Counted from the stretch's first letter, positions 1 through 8,108 are shown. The stretch: DNA of 50,125 nt from Thermotalea metallivorans (GCF_001562415.1 NZ_LOEE01000061.1:1-50125), one strand, 5' to 3'. Numbers and translations: made by a program. The notes: generated from the sequence alone by a model not told the origin.

Positions 1-287
1 ACTACTTGAGGTTGAAAAGTAGATTCTCTGTCTCTAGGTACTTGAATTGTAGATTCTCCATACTTTGATACGATATTTTTTTCCTTAAAGCCATTTCTAG
101 AGTTTTTGCCGGACTTATTTTTATAATTATACTTTGTATATCCAAGATGTTGATCCATTTGGGCTATAAGCATTTTTTCTAAAGTGGCAGAGAATAACTC
201 TTTTAACGCCGATGCTATATCCTCTATGTTTTTAGGGTCAAATGCATCTATAATTTCTTTTGCTAACTGTCTTCTATCTTTTATCAT
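1..287 (-). CDS. IS256-family (Mutator type) transposase, N-terminal part, cut by window edge
   Basis: Reading the minus strand from the ATG at 285-287 gives an open frame of about 95 codons running off the window edge. It starts MIKDRRQLAKEIIDAF and contains LGYTKYNYKNKSGKNSRNGF and STIQVPRDR, the pattern of the N-terminal region of IS256/Mutator DDE transposases. A GGGAGG ribosome binding site lies about 7 bases upstream. Upstream, at about 340-362, is the likely terminal inverted repeat (read outward it ends ACACTGTCC). The catalytic DDE residues lie beyond the edge, so activity cannot be judged. It is unrelated to the adjacent IS1182 element but abuts it within a base or two. Confidence 0.85.
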   Translation of the reverse strand, partial: MIKDRRQLAKEIIDAFDPKNIEDIASALKELFSATLEKMLIAQMDQHLGYTKYNYKNKSGKNSRNGFKEKNIVSKYGESTIQVPRDRESTFQPQV

Positions 288-339
288 GTGTGAATCCTCC
301 CGCTATCATCCTAATCTTATTTTAGCATATGTTGGAGTT

Positions 340-362
340 TACACACTCTATTTTACACTGTC
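340..362. repeat. Probable terminal inverted repeat of the IS256-like element
   Basis: The segment upstream of the IS256-type transposase reads (minus strand) GGACAGTGTAAAATAGAGTG, typical of an IS256-family tip. It ends immediately before the palindromic repeat at 363-387. The other end of the element is outside the window, so neither the pairing of the inverted repeats nor the target duplication can be checked. Confidence 0.5.
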
Positions 363-387
363 CAACCCCCGGTAAAACCGGGGGTTT
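363..387. repeat. 25-bp palindromic direct repeat, left copy (candidate IS1182 target duplication)
   Basis: A perfect hairpin (9-bp arms AACCCCCGG / CCGGGGGTT, loop TAAAA) with one flanking C and T. An identical 25-base copy lies at 1955-1979. The two copies exactly flank 388-1954. They are read here as a long target-site duplication of a palindromic target. The alternative is that the hairpin belongs to the element itself. Confidence 0.75.
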
Positions 388-426
388 CAGACTGAAGACA
401 AAGCATAGAAATATATAGAAATATTA

Positions 427-465
427 AGAGAATCCTTAGAAACAAAAAGGATTCTCTTCTTTTTT
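427..465 (+). terminator. Intrinsic terminator at the left end of the IS1182 element
   Basis: An 11-bp perfect stem AGAGAATCCTT / AAGGATTCTCT is followed by TCTTTTTT. It lies upstream of the transposase start and would block transcription entering from outside, a common insulating device in insertion sequences. Confidence 0.7.
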
Positions 466-507
466 GTAGAATATATACTGTAAAGTGTTAATACGGTGGT
501 GTTTTAG

Positions 508-1110
508 ATGTTAACAAAGGATAAAGACGATATTCGCAGCCAGATTGAAATGTTATGTCTGGATCAGCTGGTTCCAGAGGATCATCCAGTAAGAAAGATT
601 GAGGCTGCCATAGATTTCAATTTCATATATGATCTTGTATCTGATAAATACTGCATGGATAATGGACGACCAAGTATTGATCCTGTAGTACTGTTCAAGA
701 TTGTGTTTATCCAGTATATATTCGGAATTAAGTCCATGCGGCAGACTATCTCTGAAATACAAACAAACGTTGCTTATCGCTGGTTTATCAAGTATGGGCT
801 AAACGAGCAGATTCCTCACTTTACAACGGTGGGAAAGAACTATGTTAGAAGGTTTAAGGATACAGATATATTTGAGCAGATATTCGTAAAAATCTTAGAG
901 GAAGCAGTAAAGGCCGGATTTATTAAGGCAGATGCCATTTTCATAGATGCAACCCATGTAAAAGCAAATGCCAACAAAAAGAAATACGACAAAGTAATGC
1001 TGGAAAAAGAAGCTGGCAATTATCAAGAGCTTTTAGACCAGGAGATTAACGAAGACCGTAAGTTACACGGTAAGGCGCCACTTGATATGAGTAAAAAAAA
1101 ACAGAGTTGA
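508..1110 (+). CDS. IS1182-family transposase, upstream frame
   Basis: This 200-residue frame contains the N-terminal domain of IS1182-type transposases (LVPEDHPVRKIEAAID, then RPSIDPVVLFKIVFIQYIFG) and the first part of the DDE fold, including ADAIFIDATHVKANANKKK. It ends MSKKKQS at a stop shortly after a run of nine A (1093-1101). A -1 shift at that run joins it smoothly to the 1107-1967 frame. The start is ATG 508 with GGTGG about eight bases upstream. Either programmed -1 slippage or a one-base deletion explains the split; sequence alone cannot decide. Confidence 0.85.
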   Translation: MLTKDKDDIRSQIEMLCLDQLVPEDHPVRKIEAAIDFNFIYDLVSDKYCMDNGRPSIDPVVLFKIVFIQYIFGIKSMRQTISEIQTNVAYRWFIKYGLNEQIPHFTTVGKNYVRRFKDTDIFEQIFVKILEEAVKAGFIKADAIFIDATHVKANANKKKYDKVMLEKEAGNYQELLDQEINEDRKLHGKAPLDMSKKKQS

Positions 1111-1967
1111 AGGAAATTAAAATTAACAGAACAGATTCCGATAGTGGAGTGCTAAGAAAGAATGAAAAAGAGAAATGTTTTGCCTATTCATTCCATACCG
1201 CTTGCGATAGAAACGGCTTCATACTTGGTATAGCTGCTACAGCTGCAAATGTCCATGACAGTACGATGCTTGAAGCAGTCTTAGAACAGGTAAAAAAGAA
1301 TGTAGGAAAACCTGAATATGTTGCAGTAGATGCTGGCTACAAAACACCATATAACTGTAAGATACTGATAGACCAAGAGATAAGACCTGTAATGCCCTAT
1401 ACAAGGCCAATGACCAAGGATGGATTTTTCAAAAAGTATGAGTATGTATATGATGAATATTATGACTGCTATATATGTCCAAACAATCAAATATTAACTT
1501 ACCGGACAACGAATAGAGAAGGATACAGAGAATACAAATCAGACCCGCAAGTATGCATGAACTGTCCTTATCGGAGCCAATGCACAGGTAGCAAAGACTA
1601 TACAAAGCTGGTAACTCGGCATATATGGGCTGATTATGTGGAAGAGGCAGAGCACTTAAGGCACACGGATATTAATAAAGAAATATATGCACGGCGCAAA
1701 GAAACGATTGAACGTGTCTTTGCGGATATGAAGGAAAAGCATGGTATGCGTTGGACAACCCTACGAGGATTAAAAAGGGTGTCAGCGCAGGCGATGCTTG
1801 TTGCTGCATGTATGAATTTAAAAAAGATGGCGAACTGGATGTGGAGGTCTGGTAAAACCGGACCAAACCCATTCATTTTATTCCAAAAACTAATCGATTT
1901 CATGAAAAAACACGGCTTCTATTACTTAGGGAAGCCGTGTTTTTCTGCAAACTGCAACCCCCGGTAA
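1107..1967 (+). CDS. IS1182-family transposase, downstream frame
   Basis: This frame holds the C-terminal catalytic part: FAYSFHTACDRNGFILG, VHDSTMLEAVLEQ, a cysteine cluster (CYICPN, CMNCPYRSQC) and ERVFADMKEKHGMRWTTLRGL with the final acidic residue. It is naturally read as a -1 extension of the 508-1110 frame; the TTG at 1107 is only the first formal start and has no convincing ribosome binding site. No stop codon occurs before the right tip at 1954. The TAA used (1965-1967) lies inside the flanking palindromic repeat, so the last residues are encoded outside the element. Confidence 0.8.
   Translation: MKEIKINRTDSDSGVLRKNEKEKCFAYSFHTACDRNGFILGIAATAANVHDSTMLEAVLEQVKKNVGKPEYVAVDAGYKTPYNCKILIDQEIRPVMPYTRPMTKDGFFKKYEYVYDEYYDCYICPNNQILTYRTTNREGYREYKSDPQVCMNCPYRSQCTGSKDYTKLVTRHIWADYVEEAEHLRHTDINKEIYARRKETIERVFADMKEKHGMRWTTLRGLKRVSAQAMLVAACMNLKKMANWMWRSGKTGPNPFILFQKLIDFMKKHGFYYLGKPCFSANCNPR
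1905..1944 (+). terminator. Hairpin terminator overlapping the transposase 3' end
   Basis: The arms AACACGGCTTC and GAAGCCGTGTT with flanking A and T runs form a strong stem inside the last codons of the transposase frame. It is followed by TTTTTCTG and sits about 15 bases inside the right tip. Confidence 0.6.
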
Positions 1968-1979
1968 AACCGGGGGTTT
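1955..1979. repeat. 25-bp palindromic direct repeat, right copy
   Basis: Identical to 363-387. It directly follows the right tip of the IS1182 element, and the group II intron begins about two bases after it. It also supplies the stop codon of the transposase frame. Confidence 0.75.
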
Positions 1980-2709
1980 ATGTGTTTGACCGGCATGTTT
2001 ACTGAGCCGATGGATTGAAAGAAACCCCGTCACCTAACCAGCGGGAAGACAACCCGTAAGCAAGGGCGTCACTGGCCAACGGTGGGGCCTGAAGGAAGCT
2101 GAAGGGGGAATCTGGAACATAGCGCAAGCGAACCGGGGATGGCTTGTCAGGTGGGTAACCTTGCACAGAGTGGGAAAGCCCGAAAGCTGGATAACCTGAG
2201 GAGTTAAGACGGATGCGTGCAGATCTAGGCAGGTAGGCTTAACCGGTGAAGCCCGGCATCATCCCTTAGAGAGGGTAGGCTCAAACAAGTGGAAACACAA
2301 GTGTGGGGCGAAGTGATGTGGGGTGGCAGATGAATCCGTAGTAGTGATAAACTCTCGGCCAATGAAAGCTGGTAACAGACCGGAGGGCAAAACCGGGAGG
2401 ACACTGCACCTGGTTTCAGTGGGGCACAGTAAGCCAAAATCGGCTGTACTTGCGAAGGGAGGAAGATAAATCAAAGAATGCAACCAAAGTAGAGAAAGGA
2501 TGGGAAGAGAAGACAACTTTGGATGGAAAGCCAAAGGGAACGGCTGAACCGAGGGTGACGAACCTGCTGGGCAGCACGTCCCCTCAGCCGGAGTAAAGTA
2601 ACTGGAGAGGTAAGATTTCCAGAGAGCTAGAGACGCCTAGAAAGTACTTGAAGGGACCGGCGCGAAATCCTGGACTACAGAGGAAGCATAGCGAAATGGG
2701 GTGAAGTGA

Positions 2710-3978
2710 TTGAAGAAATGGTATAGCCTAATAGACAAAGTATACCGGATGGATAACCTGGAGAAAGCATACAAAGCCGTCAAAGCCAACAATGGCGCCC
2801 CCGGAGTAGACGGGGAGACTGTGGAAGCCTTCGGCCAAAATCTGCAAGAAAGGTTAAGCCAACTTCAACACGAACTCAAGACTGGCATTTACGAACCCCA
2901 ACCGGTACTGCGGGTAGAGATACCCAAAGCGGACGGCAGTAAACGCCCGCTAGGTATACCTACAGTTAGGGACCGGATAGTCCAACAAGCTCTCCTAAAC
3001 ATCCTGTAACCAATCTTTGAACCCGAATTTCACCCGTCAAGCTATGGATATAGACCTGGGCGATCCTGTCACCAAGCAGTAGCCAAGGCAGAGATGTTCA
3101 TAAACAAATATGGATTGAATCATGTTGTGGACATGGATCTATCCAAATGCTTTGATCGGCTGGATCATGAGCTAATCCTGGAAGGAGTCAACCGTAAGAT
3201 CAGTGACGGGAGCATCCTGAAACTGATAAAGAAATTTCTAACTACTGGAGTGATAAAAGAAGGGGTATGGGAAGAAACAGACTTGGGGAGTCCGCAAGGT
3301 GGAGTGATTTCTCCCCTATTGACAAATATATACCTGGACAGATTCGACCAGGAGATGAAGAACCGTGGCATAAGGATCGTCCGCTACGCAGACGATATAC
3401 TGCTCTTTGCCCGGACCTACCAAGAAGCAAAGAAATATCAGCAGATAGCTATAGAGTTTTTGGAAAAGGAATTAAAACTAGTAGTCAACAGGGAAAAGAC
3501 TCACCTAACTGACAACGAAAATGGTGTAACCTACCTTGGCTTCGTAATCTACTCCAAGCATGTGACAATTAGCCCAAAGAAACTGAAAAGTTTCAAGGAA
3601 AAGATACGGGAGATGACTCCGAGAAATCACGGAATGAACGTAGAGAAAATGGTCAAACTTTTAAATCCCGTATTGCGAGGATGGGCAAACTACTTCCGGA
3701 TAGCCAACTGTAAGGGAATATTCAAAGAATTGATTGGATGGATAAGGCGTCGGCTGCGAATGAAGAAAATGAAGGAATGGAAAACCTGGAAGGCACTGCA
3801 CAAGATGCTAAGAAGACGCGGTTACAAAGGTACATTTGAGAAAATTTCCATGACCACATGGAAAAACTCAGCCAATCCTTTAATAAGCATGGCGTTGCCC
3901 AATAGCTGGTTTGACGAACTAGGGTTAATCAACCTGGAAAAATACAATGTCGGCATTTTGTATCACTATAGGGAATAG
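2710..3978 (+). pseudogene. ltrA: Group II intron reverse transcriptase/maturase, interrupted by one in-frame stop
   Basis: A 422-codon frame from TTG 2710 is broken only by a TAA at codon 100 (3007-3009), where relatives would probably carry glutamine (CAA); the frame resumes as PIFEPEFHPSSYGYRPGRS. The rest is intact: GAPGVDG near residue 30, the RT core with SPQGGVISPLL, the YADD catalytic motif (RYADDILLFA) and the maturase X domain (RGWANYF). No HNH endonuclease follows. A single C-to-T change would explain the stop. Unless the stop is read through, the intron would need a maturase in trans. Confidence 0.85.
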
Positions 3979-3995
3979 TGACTGAGATTTATCAG

Positions 3996-4026
3996 GAGCC
4001 GTATACGAGGCCCGTATGTACGGTTC
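3996..4026 (+). ncRNA. Group II intron domain V
   Basis: An outer helix GAGCCGTA / TACGGTTC (one G-U pair) encloses an internal bulge and short inner helix with the AGC catalytic triad in the 5' arm. Domain V is the most conserved part of group II introns. It lies 17 bases after the reverse transcriptase stop, as expected. Confidence 0.75.
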
Positions 4027-4147
4027 TGTGAGAAGGATAAAAGCCGAAGCAAATTACTTCGGCTTTACCTTGCTCGATTACACAAGAATCCCCTTTTATA
4101 TTTTGTCTCCCGTATAAATTTAAATAAGCATCTGAACTTTCTTTGAT

Positions 4148-4579
4148 TTAAAGCTGCATATACAAGGTATGAAAGAGCCGATCCATATAAGTTTGCTCTT
4201 CCTCAATGTGACTTAACAAGGTCTGCCAGACCTTATCCTCTTTTCCGTAATGCATCATCTCCTTCAGTAGATTCATAAAAATTCTGTTTCGCCTGCCAAA
4301 TTCGTTCAATAAGGTCTTGATTTGATTCATATGCACCCATAGCGCAGGATGCATCATCATATGCTGCATACCGGCCAGTTGTTCCTTGGCATGCTTATTC
4401 AATTCTTCAAACATCTCATTCAGCTTCTTTAATTCCTCCACAATGTTCTTCGGCAAATCCTTTTTTGTCAATTTCGCCACCGTTTTAATAAATATTGGAT
4501 GTTCGCTGGAAATATCTGTCCACATGATTAATTCTCGCAGAACACACTGCAGGTTACAGGCAATTGTATAACAATACAC
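4148..4579 (-). CDS. Helical protein, DUF2935-like
   Basis: A 143-residue protein, predicted nearly all alpha-helical, starting at GTG 4577-4579 with GAGGTGG upstream. The segment LRELIMWTDISSEHPIFIKTVA, followed by further amphipathic helices, recalls the DUF2935 family of Firmicutes, whose members have two four-helix bundles; this protein is about half that length. No function is known for the family. Histidines and methionines are frequent (HMMMHPALWVHMNQ), but no metal site can be claimed. The gene is divergent from the lipoprotein at 4721. The family call is tentative. Confidence 0.55.
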   Translation of the reverse strand: MYCYTIACNLQCVLRELIMWTDISSEHPIFIKTVAKLTKKDLPKNIVEELKKLNEMFEELNKHAKEQLAGMQHMMMHPALWVHMNQIKTLLNEFGRRNRIFMNLLKEMMHYGKEDKVWQTLLSHIEEEQTYMDRLFHTLYMQL

Positions 4580-4720
4580 TTTTTCACCACCTCATTGCGA
4601 AATTAAAATAAAGAAAGTCATATACCATTTTATGCTTTTATTTTGATTTGTGTTACGAATGATGGATCTCAGTATTGTTTATCATTACAATGGAAATACT
4701 AGATTTGAGGTGATTGTATG

Positions 4721-5728
4721 ATGAAGATAAAAAAATGGGGCATATTCGCCATGATTTTTTGTATTGTGATCAGTTCGGCAGCCTGTGGACAAAAACCACA
4801 AAAACCCAGTCCAAAGTCTGAAAATGAACCAAAGCCCATGCCAAAGGTAATTGAAGAAATCGAAAAAGATGCTATCAAGATTATGGAGCAGACAGATAAA
4901 ATTCCCTACTTTCAACGGGTAATTGTGGAAAAGGAAATGATTGAACAAAAGAAGAAAATGGAAGAATTGCAGATGAAAGCAGCAGAAGGAGGAGGAGATT
5001 CAGAACAGAAGAAGCAGGAGGGAGAACAGGGAGAAGGACAGGGAGGTCAGCAGGGAAGCAGCGGCAGTGGTGCTAGTGGCGGTGAAGAAGAAAAACCTAA
5101 ACCCATGACCATTGATGAAGGAATTCTTACAGAGTTAATGAAACGGGAAAAAACTGATTCTGCAAAAAAGCAATCGCAAAAAATACCAAAAAATCTTGCA
5201 GAGTTATGGAATGGTATAAATAGTACGATCTTGGGACTTCATAATAAATGGAATGTACTGGAGCCTCAATTAATTCAACAGGGAATTTCTCCGGAGATTA
5301 TGAATAATTTTGAAACTACCTTGGATAATTTAACAAAAGCCGGCATCGAGAACAAATATTTTGAAACCTTATCCATTGCCAATAACCTTACAGCCTATCT
5401 GCCAGATTTTATGGCATATTTCAAAAAAGAAGTGCCTCCTTCCATATATACATTAAAATACCATATCCGCAACCTCGTGTTAAATGCAGCCGTCGGCAAT
5501 TATCAGGCAGCCCAAGAAAGTTTAAATAAATTGAAAGAGCATGGACAGACTTTAAAGCCACAATTGATCGAAAAAAAGGGAAAGGCTACTATTGACAAAT
5601 TTGATGCGTCGGTAAATAATTTGGAAAAATCCCTCAATAAAAAAGATCTCCATTTGATAAAAATCAACAGCAGCATCGTACTAAAAAATATCCTGTTGAT
5701 GCAAGAAGATTTAACTGCTGCCATGTAA
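4721..5728 (+). CDS. Secreted lipoprotein of unknown function
   Basis: A basic start (MKIKKWG), a hydrophobic stretch and the lipobox ISSAAC show a lipoprotein signal peptide, with lipid attachment at the cysteine near residue 22. A proline/lysine-rich linker follows. A low-complexity Glu/Gly/Gln/Ser tract lies at roughly residues 90-130. A helical C-terminal domain of about 190 residues completes the protein. There are two ATGs in tandem at 4718 and 4721; with GAGGTG at 4707-4712 the second has better spacing (8 bases). I do not recognise the C-terminal domain. The gene is monocistronic, ending in a very long hairpin at 5715-5764. Confidence 0.75.
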   Translation: MKIKKWGIFAMIFCIVISSAACGQKPQKPSPKSENEPKPMPKVIEEIEKDAIKIMEQTDKIPYFQRVIVEKEMIEQKKKMEELQMKAAEGGGDSEQKKQEGEQGEGQGGQQGSSGSGASGGEEEKPKPMTIDEGILTELMKREKTDSAKKQSQKIPKNLAELWNGINSTILGLHNKWNVLEPQLIQQGISPEIMNNFETTLDNLTKAGIENKYFETLSIANNLTAYLPDFMAYFKKEVPPSIYTLKYHIRNLVLNAAVGNYQAAQESLNKLKEHGQTLKPQLIEKKGKATIDKFDASVNNLEKSLNKKDLHLIKINSSIVLKNILLMQEDLTAAM

Positions 5729-5764
5729 AAAGGCACCAAAAGGTGCTTTTTTACATGGCAGCAG
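5715..5764 (+). terminator. Long hairpin terminator overlapping the lipoprotein stop codon
   Basis: A 23-bp stem (one wobble) closed by an AAAA loop: the left arm begins CTGCTGCCATGT in the last codons of the lipoprotein and the right arm ends ACATGGCAGCAG. It has internal T and A runs on both strands and could act in both directions. The length is well above that of a usual intrinsic terminator. Confidence 0.7.
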
Positions 5765-5780
5765 TGTGAAATTTTTATGC

Positions 5781-5878
5781 AAAAAATGAACAGGGATAGC
5801 TGTGAAAGGTCCTTCGGTATCCTGCCAGTTCTAAGCTCGAACCAATCCTGGGATGTCGCTCTCCTTGCTACCCTGTTC
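5781..5878 (-). ncRNA. Unidentified structured RNA element at the 3' end of the HD-GYP transcript
   Basis: A terminal helix of 12 bp with one bulge (5788-5800 GAACAGGGATAGC against 5867-5878 GCTACCCTGTTC) closes about 66 bases containing further short GC-rich pairings. On the minus strand the helix is followed by ATTTTTTG, so the whole can be a large terminator-like structure downstream of the HD-GYP gene. I compared it mentally with common riboswitches, SRP RNA and 6S RNA and saw no match. There is no open frame. Confidence 0.4.
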
Positions 5879-5907
5879 TAGATTTATTATCTGCCTCTAT
5901 TAGAATT

Positions 5908-6972
5908 TTATTCATCACAAACCTCTTCAATAAATATATTTAATTTTTTTTGGAGGTCAATTTCCTGAAATTTTGTCACATACTCTCCCTTGCTATCCTT
6001 GATAATTCTAACGATAGGTCTTGTAGGACAATACCTGTTGTTGTCGATAACGATGGCTTTCTCTTGAGTATTTAATTTGACAATCGTCCCCACAGGAAAA
6101 ACAGTAATATGATTCAGAAAAACTTTTACCATATCATGATCAAAATGGTAATCTCCCATGGACATCAAATATTCTACAGCCTTGTTCGGGGTAATCTTTT
6201 TTCTGTACACTCTATTGGAGGTCATGGCGTCGTAGGTATCGGCAATGGCAATAATCCTTGCAAACTCTGGTATTTCACTTCCTCTTTTTCCAAATGGGTA
6301 TCCTGACCCATCCACCCGCTCATGATGCATCAATGCTGCTACCCTTGATAAACTGCTGATTTCGCAATACTCTTTCAATATTTCATAACCAAAGGCAGGA
6401 TGATTTTTCATGATTTCTATTTCATGAAGCTCCAGCTTGCCCGGCTTGTTCAGAATCTCATTGGGAACCTGGGTCTTGCCAATATCATGAAGAATTGCAC
6501 CAATTCCTAAATCCCTCAAACGGAGCTCGTGAAAACCTAGGGCTTTCCCAATCACAATCGATAATACCGCCACATTGACCGAATGGGCAAAGGTATATTC
6601 ATCAACGCACCTTAAATCTGATAAATTCACCATGATATCCTTATTTCTCAACAGCTCATCTACAATTCTGTTGATGACCATCTGAATGCTGGAAAAATCA
6701 AGGCTTTTATTTGCTTTTAGATCTTGTACTGCTTGATACAACGTCTGCTTTGCCATCATTCTTGTTTTATCATCGATAATGTCTACGATTTCAATATCCC
6801 TAGAGATCTCATCTTCAATGTAAATCTCCCCGATAGACAAACTTTGCAATCTTTTTATAAAATGACTTGTAAGAGTAACGCCTTTTGCCAACAGGATTTT
6901 TCCCTCACAAGAATAGATATCCTTTGCTAAGATCATGCCGGAAGTTACATTTTCTAATCGTACCAATCTCAT
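5908..6972 (-). CDS. HD-GYP domain protein (probable cyclic-di-GMP phosphodiesterase)
   Basis: A 354-residue protein. The N-terminal region (MRLVRLENVTSGMILAKDIY) is the small domain often found before HD-GYP domains. The HD-GYP domain follows, with the metal-binding ILHDIGKTQVP and the signature HHERVDGSGYP. The family hydrolyses cyclic di-GMP to pGpG or GMP in the cytoplasm. The start at ATG 6970-6972 is chosen because GGAGG lies six bases upstream; the open frame extends 12 codons further without a site. All core residues are present. A paralogue lies at 44209-45267. No diguanylate cyclase is encoded in the window. Confidence 0.85.
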   Translation of the reverse strand: MRLVRLENVTSGMILAKDIYSCEGKILLAKGVTLTSHFIKRLQSLSIGEIYIEDEISRDIEIVDIIDDKTRMMAKQTLYQAVQDLKANKSLDFSSIQMVINRIVDELLRNKDIMVNLSDLRCVDEYTFAHSVNVAVLSIVIGKALGFHELRLRDLGIGAILHDIGKTQVPNEILNKPGKLELHEIEIMKNHPAFGYEILKEYCEISSLSRVAALMHHERVDGSGYPFGKRGSEIPEFARIIAIADTYDAMTSNRVYRKKITPNKAVEYLMSMGDYHFDHDMVKVFLNHITVFPVGTIVKLNTQEKAIVIDNNRYCPTRPIVRIIKDSKGEYVTKFQEIDLQKKLNIFIEEVCDE

Positions 6973-7177
6973 GGTTGCCTCCAATAGACATGTTAAAAAT
7001 TGAATCATTTCTTTTCTCTTAACAAATACGATAAAAAATTATATTTTCCTTCATCCAGGTGGAGCATTATCATAACTCACTGCTATGGTCTTAGTTTTTT
7101 ATAAATCCTTCTTCTTATAGATTATGTTTTGTATCAATAGAAAGTGATTATAAAGGATATATTTTCACCTCCTGAAA

Positions 7178-7202
7178 TGAAAAACATCCTTTACAGATGT
7201 AT
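7178..7202 (-). terminator. Weak terminator after nadE
   Basis: On the minus strand ACATC / GATGT arms with a seven-base loop are followed by TTTTTC, 20-40 bases after the nadE stop codon. The stem is short. Confidence 0.4.
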
Positions 7203-7219
7203 GAAAAACCGGATAAATT

Positions 7220-7975
7220 TTAAAAAACAGGTGGTTTGTCCGGCATTCTTCGTTTATGCTCTGAACGCTGATGCAATTTTTCAATGATCAATCGATCTCT
7301 TTCGGGAATTTCCTTTCCTTCCAATAAATCATCCACCATTTCATAGGTTGTCCCCATTTCCTCTTCATCCGTCTGTCCTTCCCATAACCCTGCTGAAGGA
7401 GGTCTGTCTAGGACACTTTGGGGGACACCAAGATGCTTTGCCCACGCATAAACTTCTCGCTTTTTTAAATTTGCAATGGGAATAATGTCCACACCACCGT
7501 CTCCGTATTTTGTAAAATAGCCTGTGTGTATCTCTGCCGCATTGTCTGTCCCCGATACAAGATAGTTCAAAGAGTTGGCCACACAATAAATGGTACTCAT
7601 GCGCAATCTGGCCCTCAGGTTGGCATCACTCAGCCTTAAATCGGCGTCACTATCCATTAGCCCCCGATTGCCCATGGTGCTGACTACACTCTGAAATAAC
7701 AGTTCATGGACGTCACTGAGCTCTATTTCCATATGCTGAATGCCACAGGCTTCCACCACCTTCAAAGCATCCTCCCGGTCTTTGGGATTGCTTTTGCAGG
7801 GCAAGATAATGCCTAATGAATTATTTGGCAAAGCCCTTTTAATCAAAAAAGCAACCAGTGCAGAATCTATACCTCCAGAAATCCCTACAACAATTCCGCG
7901 GGTACAGGATTCTTCCACTTTTTTCCTCAACCATGCAACGGTCAGGTTGATTTTTTCTTCAATCGATCTATTCAT
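7220..7975 (-). CDS. nadE: NH3-dependent NAD+ synthetase
   Basis: A 251-residue protein of the short, ammonia-dependent NadE type, making NAD+ from deamido-NAD+, ATP and ammonia. The ATP-pyrophosphatase P-loop SGGIDS is at residues 33-38. Further family segments are RARLRMSTIY, YLVSGTDNAAE, YFTKYGDGGVDIIPI and PPSAGLWEGQTDEEEMG. No glutaminase domain is fused, so ammonia must come from elsewhere. The start is ATG with AAAGGAG about nine bases upstream. The gene stands alone between cysK and the HD-GYP gene, all on the minus strand. Confidence 0.95.
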   Translation of the reverse strand: MNRSIEEKINLTVAWLRKKVEESCTRGIVVGISGGIDSALVAFLIKRALPNNSLGIILPCKSNPKDREDALKVVEACGIQHMEIELSDVHELLFQSVVSTMGNRGLMDSDADLRLSDANLRARLRMSTIYCVANSLNYLVSGTDNAAEIHTGYFTKYGDGGVDIIPIANLKKREVYAWAKHLGVPQSVLDRPPSAGLWEGQTDEEEMGTTYEMVDDLLEGKEIPERDRLIIEKLHQRSEHKRRMPDKPPVF

Positions 7976-8065
7976 CTGAAAAACTCCTTTCTGTACGCAT
8001 CCAAGTGTGTTTAGGCTTGTTTCTTTTACTTATTATAGCACAAAAATAAATTTCCATAGAACAAA

Positions 8066-8100
8066 ACAAAAAAAATACATAGCCCCAAGGACTATGTATT
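8066..8100 (-). terminator. Terminator after cysK
   Basis: On the minus strand AATACATAG / CTATGTATT forms a 9-bp stem followed by eight T residues, starting nine bases after the cysK stop. Confidence 0.85.
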
Positions 8101-8108
8101 GCAAAATT

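Larger units (their letters stand above)
388..1954 (+). mobile_element. IS1182-family insertion sequence
   Basis: The boundaries are set by the flanking 25-bp repeats. The tips are imperfect inverted repeats: the left begins CAGACTGAAGACAAAGCA, and the right, read inward, begins CAGTTTGCAGAAAAACACG. The element carries a transposase in two overlapping frames (508-1110 and 1107-1967), an entry-side terminator hairpin (427-465) and an exit-side hairpin (1905-1944). Long target duplications at palindromes are, to my recollection, reported for some IS1182-family members. The family call rests on the transposase sequence; the exact ends are inferred. Confidence 0.75.
1982..4070 (+). mobile_element. 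Group II intron (RNA plus intron-encoded protein)
   Basis: The proposed 5' end GTGTTTGACCGG resembles the GUGYG start of group II introns. About 730 bases of GC-rich, non-coding, structured RNA (domains I-IV) precede a reverse transcriptase frame at 2710-3978. Domain V is recognisable at 3996-4026 (outer helix GAGCCGTA / TACGGTTC), and a domain VI-like hairpin lies at 4040-4066 (arms AAAGCCGAAG / CTTCGGCTTT). The exact 3' end (about 4067-4075) is uncertain. The protein lacks an endonuclease domain and the intron sits just 3' of a hairpin, both typical of class C introns, but the class is inferred. Confidence 0.8.

Noticed and set aside
2225-2534. Two overlapping minus-strand open frames of 70 and 91 codons
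   Set aside because: They lie antisense to the structured 5' RNA of the group II intron, whose GC-rich sequence simply lacks stops; no ribosome binding site and no protein-like composition.
7162-7177. Strong Shine-Dalgarno-like AGGAGGTGA on the minus strand between nadE and the HD-GYP gene
   Set aside because: No ATG, GTG or TTG with a frame longer than a few codons follows at usable distance; probably chance or a relic.
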